The translations under genes and the position numbers were made by a program. From Alphaproteobacteria bacterium (GTDB lineage: Bacteria > Pseudomonadota > Alphaproteobacteria > Rhodobacterales > Rhodobacteraceae), in assembly GCA_030424865.1 (NCBI GenBank), contig JAUHVR010000006.1, forward strand, positions 1-64,000: a DNA stretch of 64,000 nucleotides, in the 5' to 3' direction. Position 1 is the first letter of the stretch, and every line of letters begins with the position of its first letter. This document shows, piece by piece, positions 61,311-64,000 of the stretch. The notes beneath the pieces are model-generated. The model saw only the letters and a list, made by a program, of their open reading frames with translations, had not been told where the DNA came from and did not search any database.

Positions 61311-63084
61311 CCAAGATCTGACCGACCCTTCCTTGCGCGCCCGCGCCGTCAAGGCGGCTTTGGGGCAGGCGCCGTTTGACCTGTTGATCGCGGGTGCGCG
61401 GTTGCTGGACATGGTGACCGGGCGCGAACGGCTGGCCGACATCGGCACGGTTGGCGGGCTGATCGCCAGCGTGCACGCTCCTGATCCCGAACGCGAGGCC
61501 ACCACCCGCATCGACGCTGCGGGGCGCCACGCGCTGCCGGGGTTGATTGACACGCATATGCACGTGGAAAGCTCGATGGTGACCCCGGCTGAATACGCCC
61601 GGGCCATCGTGCCGCGTGGGGTCACAACCGTTGTTTGGGACCCGCACGAGTTCGCAAATGCCTGTGGTTTGCCGGGCGTCGATTATGCCATCGCGGCGGG
61701 GCGGGATCTGCCCCTGCGCCTGTTGACGCTGGCCCCGACCTGCGTGCCCTCGGCCCCGGGCTACGAGGCCAGCGGCGGCGATTTCGGCCCCGAGACGCTG
61801 GCTGCGCTGCTCGCGCGCGACGACATCCACGGCGCCGCAGAACTGATGACCATGCATCCGCTGCTAAGCGGTGATCCGCGGGTGACCGGCATCGTGAACG
61901 CTGGTCTGGCCAGCGGCAAACGGGTCTGCGGCCATGCGCGCGGGCTGACGGGCGGCGCGCTTGCGGCCTATGCTGCGGCGGGGGTCGAGACGGACCACGA
62001 GCTGACCTCGGCCGTGGATCTGCTCGCACGGCTCGAGGCCGGGATGACCGTCGAATTGCGCGGCTCACATGGCCATCTGCTGCCCGAGTTCGCCGAGGCG
62101 CTGCTAAAGCTTGGACATCTGCCGCAGACGGTGACCTTTTGCACCGATGACGTCTTTCCCGACGATCTGTTCCACAAGGGCGGGCTGGACCAGATGCTGC
62201 GTGTGATGATCGCGCATGGCCTGCCGCCCGAATGGGCCTATCGCGCCGCCACGTTGAACGCAGCGACCCGCATCGGCCGCCCCGATCTGGGTCTGATCGC
62301 GCCTGGAAAGCGGGCGGACATCGTGCTGATGGACGACCTGGCGCAAGTGCGCGCCAGCCTTGTCGTGGCGGATGGTCAGGTTGTGGCCGAGGCCGGGGCC
62401 TTGACGGTCGCCGCGCCCGAAGTCGATCCGCCCGCGGCGCTGAAAGCCTCGGTCAACGTGGCAAGCCTTGCCCCCGATGACTTTGAGGTGACCGCCGCCG
62501 GCACAACCGCGCAGATCGCGACCCTGTCGAAACCGAGGTTCCCCGAGTGGGGCGCCCGAACGGTCGAGGTGCGCGACGGCACGCTGGCGCTGCCCGACGA
62601 CATGATCCGCATGGCCATCGTGAACCGTTATGGCGCGGGCACACCGGTCCGCGTGGCCTTTCTTGAAAACTGGGGCATCTGGCGCGGAGCCTTTGCGACG
62701 ACCGTATCCCATGACAGCCACAACCTGACGATCTTTGGCCGTGACCCGGTCGACATGGCACTTGCCGGAAACACCCTGCGCGCCTCGGGCGGGGGGCTTT
62801 GTGTCGTTGCAAAAGGCCGGGTTGCGGCCCATCTTCCGCTGCCCCTTGCCGGTCTGGTCAGCCCGGCGTCCCTGTCAGAGACAGCCGAACGCTTTGCGGC
62901 CCTGCGCCACGCGATGGACGCGCTGGTCGACTGGCATCCGCCTTACCTTGTGTTCAAGGCGCTTTTCGGGGCCTCGCTGGTCTGCAACGCAGGCCCACGC
63001 CTGAGTGACGTGGGCCTGGTGGATGTTTTCGAAGAAAAGGTGCTGACGACACCGGTGGTGGCTCAGGTCACCCCATCGCCGTAA
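61300..63084 (+). CDS. ade: Adenine deaminase
   Basis: The 594-residue amidohydrolase has the metal-binding HMHVESS, the catalytic VVWDPHEFANACG and a GHARGLTGG segment, then the C-terminal adenine-deaminase domain (VSHDSHNLTIFGRDP and FFxxSLVCNAGPRLSD). It turns adenine into hypoxanthine with release of ammonia. It overlaps the nucleoside hydrolase by 11 bp. Last gene of the operon. A gene of the same strand does not follow, and the opposing gene overlaps its end by 17 bp. Confidence 0.95.
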   Translation: MARDQDLTDPSLRARAVKAALGQAPFDLLIAGARLLDMVTGRERLADIGTVGGLIASVHAPDPEREATTRIDAAGRHALPGLIDTHMHVESSMVTPAEYARAIVPRGVTTVVWDPHEFANACGLPGVDYAIAAGRDLPLRLLTLAPTCVPSAPGYEASGGDFGPETLAALLARDDIHGAAELMTMHPLLSGDPRVTGIVNAGLASGKRVCGHARGLTGGALAAYAAAGVETDHELTSAVDLLARLEAGMTVELRGSHGHLLPEFAEALLKLGHLPQTVTFCTDDVFPDDLFHKGGLDQMLRVMIAHGLPPEWAYRAATLNAATRIGRPDLGLIAPGKRADIVLMDDLAQVRASLVVADGQVVAEAGALTVAAPEVDPPAALKASVNVASLAPDDFEVTAAGTTAQIATLSKPRFPEWGARTVEVRDGTLALPDDMIRMAIVNRYGAGTPVRVAFLENWGIWRGAFATTVSHDSHNLTIFGRDPVDMALAGNTLRASGGGLCVVAKGRVAAHLPLPLAGLVSPASLSETAERFAALRHAMDALVDWHPPYLVFKALFGASLVCNAGPRLSDVGLVDVFEEKVLTTPVVAQVTPSP

Positions 63085-64000
63085 AGGCAAAGCCTTCGCC
63101 GGCCTTTTCCACATTTCCGACGCCGGGATAGGTGAAATGGAAGCCCAGAATGCTGTTCCCGTCCGCCGTGGCGCGGTCCAGCAGGCGGCGGCGGGTCTGG
63201 CCGGTCCGTTCGGCGTCGGCGTCAAAGGCGGTGGTCCATTCGGGATGCGCCAAGTGCAGCACCTCGCTGGGGACCGCATCCCCGAGGATGATCAACCCGC
63301 CGCCGTCCTCGACCAGAACCGCGATGTGCCCCATCGTGTGACCGGGCGCGTCGATCACCGAGACGCCCGCCGCGATCTGATCGCCGTCCTTGACCAGCGT
63401 CAGCCGATCCTTCATCGCCGCCAAATCCCGCTGAGCGCCTTGCGCAAAGGGGTGGAAATCGGCGGGCAGCATGTTGAAGATGTCGGGGTTCATCCAGAAC
63501 TCGAACTCGGCCGCGCCGATGAAGTATTCGGCGTTGGGGAAGCTGTGGCTGCCATCGGCGGCCAGCGTGCCCCAGACGTGATCCGGGTGCGCATGGGTGA
63601 TCACCACCTTGGTGATGTCCGCCGGCGACACGCCGTTCATCGCCAGATTGGCAAACAGGCGGCCCGCCGTGGGCTGGAACTTGTCCCCTGATCCGTTGTC
63701 GACAAGGATCAGGTCGGTCGATGTCCGCAGCAGGGTGATGTTCAGTTCAAAATCGATCGTCTCGGGAACGCCGCCCACCTGCTCCATGAAGGCCAGGAAC
63801 TCGTCTTGCGGGGCCCCGGCGCCGATGACGGCACCGGGCATGGTCAGGTGGCCGTCGCTCAGGACTGTGACCTCGACCGCGCCTTGCATGTGGCTGTGCG
63901 TCTTCTGGGCCTGCGCAAGCACGCCGCTGGGCAATCCAAATGCCGTCAGCGCCGCGCCACCGACAAGGAACTTGCGTCGTCCGACCGGAATGATCGTATC
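63068..64000 (-). CDS. Tat-exported metallo-beta-lactamase-fold hydrolase (5' end off window)
   Basis: The coding frame is open to the right edge of the window, and its start lies beyond it. It shows a twin-arginine signal (GRRKFLVGGAALTAFG, cleavage near LAQA), so the shorter TTG-initiated form would lack the signal and is not the start. The MBL domain has HAHPDHVWG, then a later APGHTMGH, GDAV and GFHFTYPG region: the zinc-ligand set. Such proteins are hydrolases of esters, lactones or lactams. The substrate is not evident. Confidence 0.88.
   Translation of the reverse strand, partial: DTIIPVGRRKFLVGGAALTAFGLPSGVLAQAQKTHSHMQGAVEVTVLSDGHLTMPGAVIGAGAPQDEFLAFMEQVGGVPETIDFELNITLLRTSTDLILVDNGSGDKFQPTAGRLFANLAMNGVSPADITKVVITHAHPDHVWGTLAADGSHSFPNAEYFIGAAEFEFWMNPDIFNMLPADFHPFAQGAQRDLAAMKDRLTLVKDGDQIAAGVSVIDAPGHTMGHIAVLVEDGGGLIILGDAVPSEVLHLAHPEWTTAFDADAERTGQTRRRLLDRATADGNSILGFHFTYPGVGNVEKAGEGFAFTAMG

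Overview
The window reads as chromosomal DNA of a marine Rhodobacteraceae (Roseobacter-group alphaproteobacterium). The support is a MipZ division-plane ATPase, a CcrM-type GANTC methyltransferase, a petABC operon with a Tat-type Rieske protein, high-GC coding sequence and the general look of Roseobacter proteins. It is mostly ordinary core genome. I see no rRNA, tRNA, CRISPR array or prophage. The only mobile DNA is the right end of an IS3-type element at the extreme left edge, which seems to have cut off the end of another gene.

Layout. 1-2.3 kb: IS3 tail, mipZ, a membrane-anchored OmpR-type winged-helix protein and a small exported protein. 2.4-4.8 kb: a lysine-rich exported repeat protein with a clear terminator, rnhB, and ccrM behind a cluster of GANTC sites. 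5-10 kb: double-cupin protein, EamA exporter, a CcdA/Tat-thioredoxin pair, aroC, a DUF2892 protein with a Crp/Fnr regulator. 10-15.7 kb: EamA exporter, DUF2189 protein, zinc-type dehydrogenase, and a divergent pair made of a DUF2306-like membrane protein and a membrane-embedded AraC regulator. 15.7-19.1 kb: TPP riboswitch plus thiBPQ (thiamine import). 19.2-22 kb: petABC (cytochrome bc1) in reverse. 22-28.4 kb: outer-membrane barrel, a GST, two TetR regulators with visible operators, a PaiB-like protein, DUF484-xerC. 28.4-36.5 kb: transaldolase, priA, S49 peptidase, small zinc-ribbon protein, Ca2+/Na+ exchanger, SDR, uvrC. 36.7-43.8 kb: a TIGR02186/TauE pair and a BMP-type nucleoside ABC importer containing an unusual lipoprotein gene. 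43.9-51.1 kb: rimI, tsaB, NifU-like scaffold, UspA, a conserved unknown, fold-IV aminotransferase, VOC protein, membrane-anchored DUF1963 protein. 51-55.5 kb: GST-like protein, trpS, a rhomboid-fold protein lacking its catalytic residues, murJ. 55.7-63.1 kb: one long LacI-controlled operon of a spermidine/putrescine-type ABC importer followed by nucleoside hydrolase and adenine deaminase. 63.1-64 kb: a Tat-exported metallo-beta-lactamase-fold protein running off the right edge.

The most coherent system is the 55.7-63.1 kb operon. Tight start/stop overlaps join the regulator, transporter, nucleoside hydrolase and adenine deaminase, so I infer that this Pot-like transporter imports purine nucleosides or bases rather than polyamines. 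Together with the BMP-type importer at 38.5-43.8 kb the cell would have two nucleoside uptake routes within 25 kb.

Two families of non-coding repeats deserve attention. The first is a twin-hairpin unit found twice: two perfect palindromes with 11-bp arms and a 1-nt loop, one base apart. The second is a 22-bp extragenic core found four times, three of them next to a G-run/C-run hairpin, mainly between convergent genes. Neither is explained by the genes around it.
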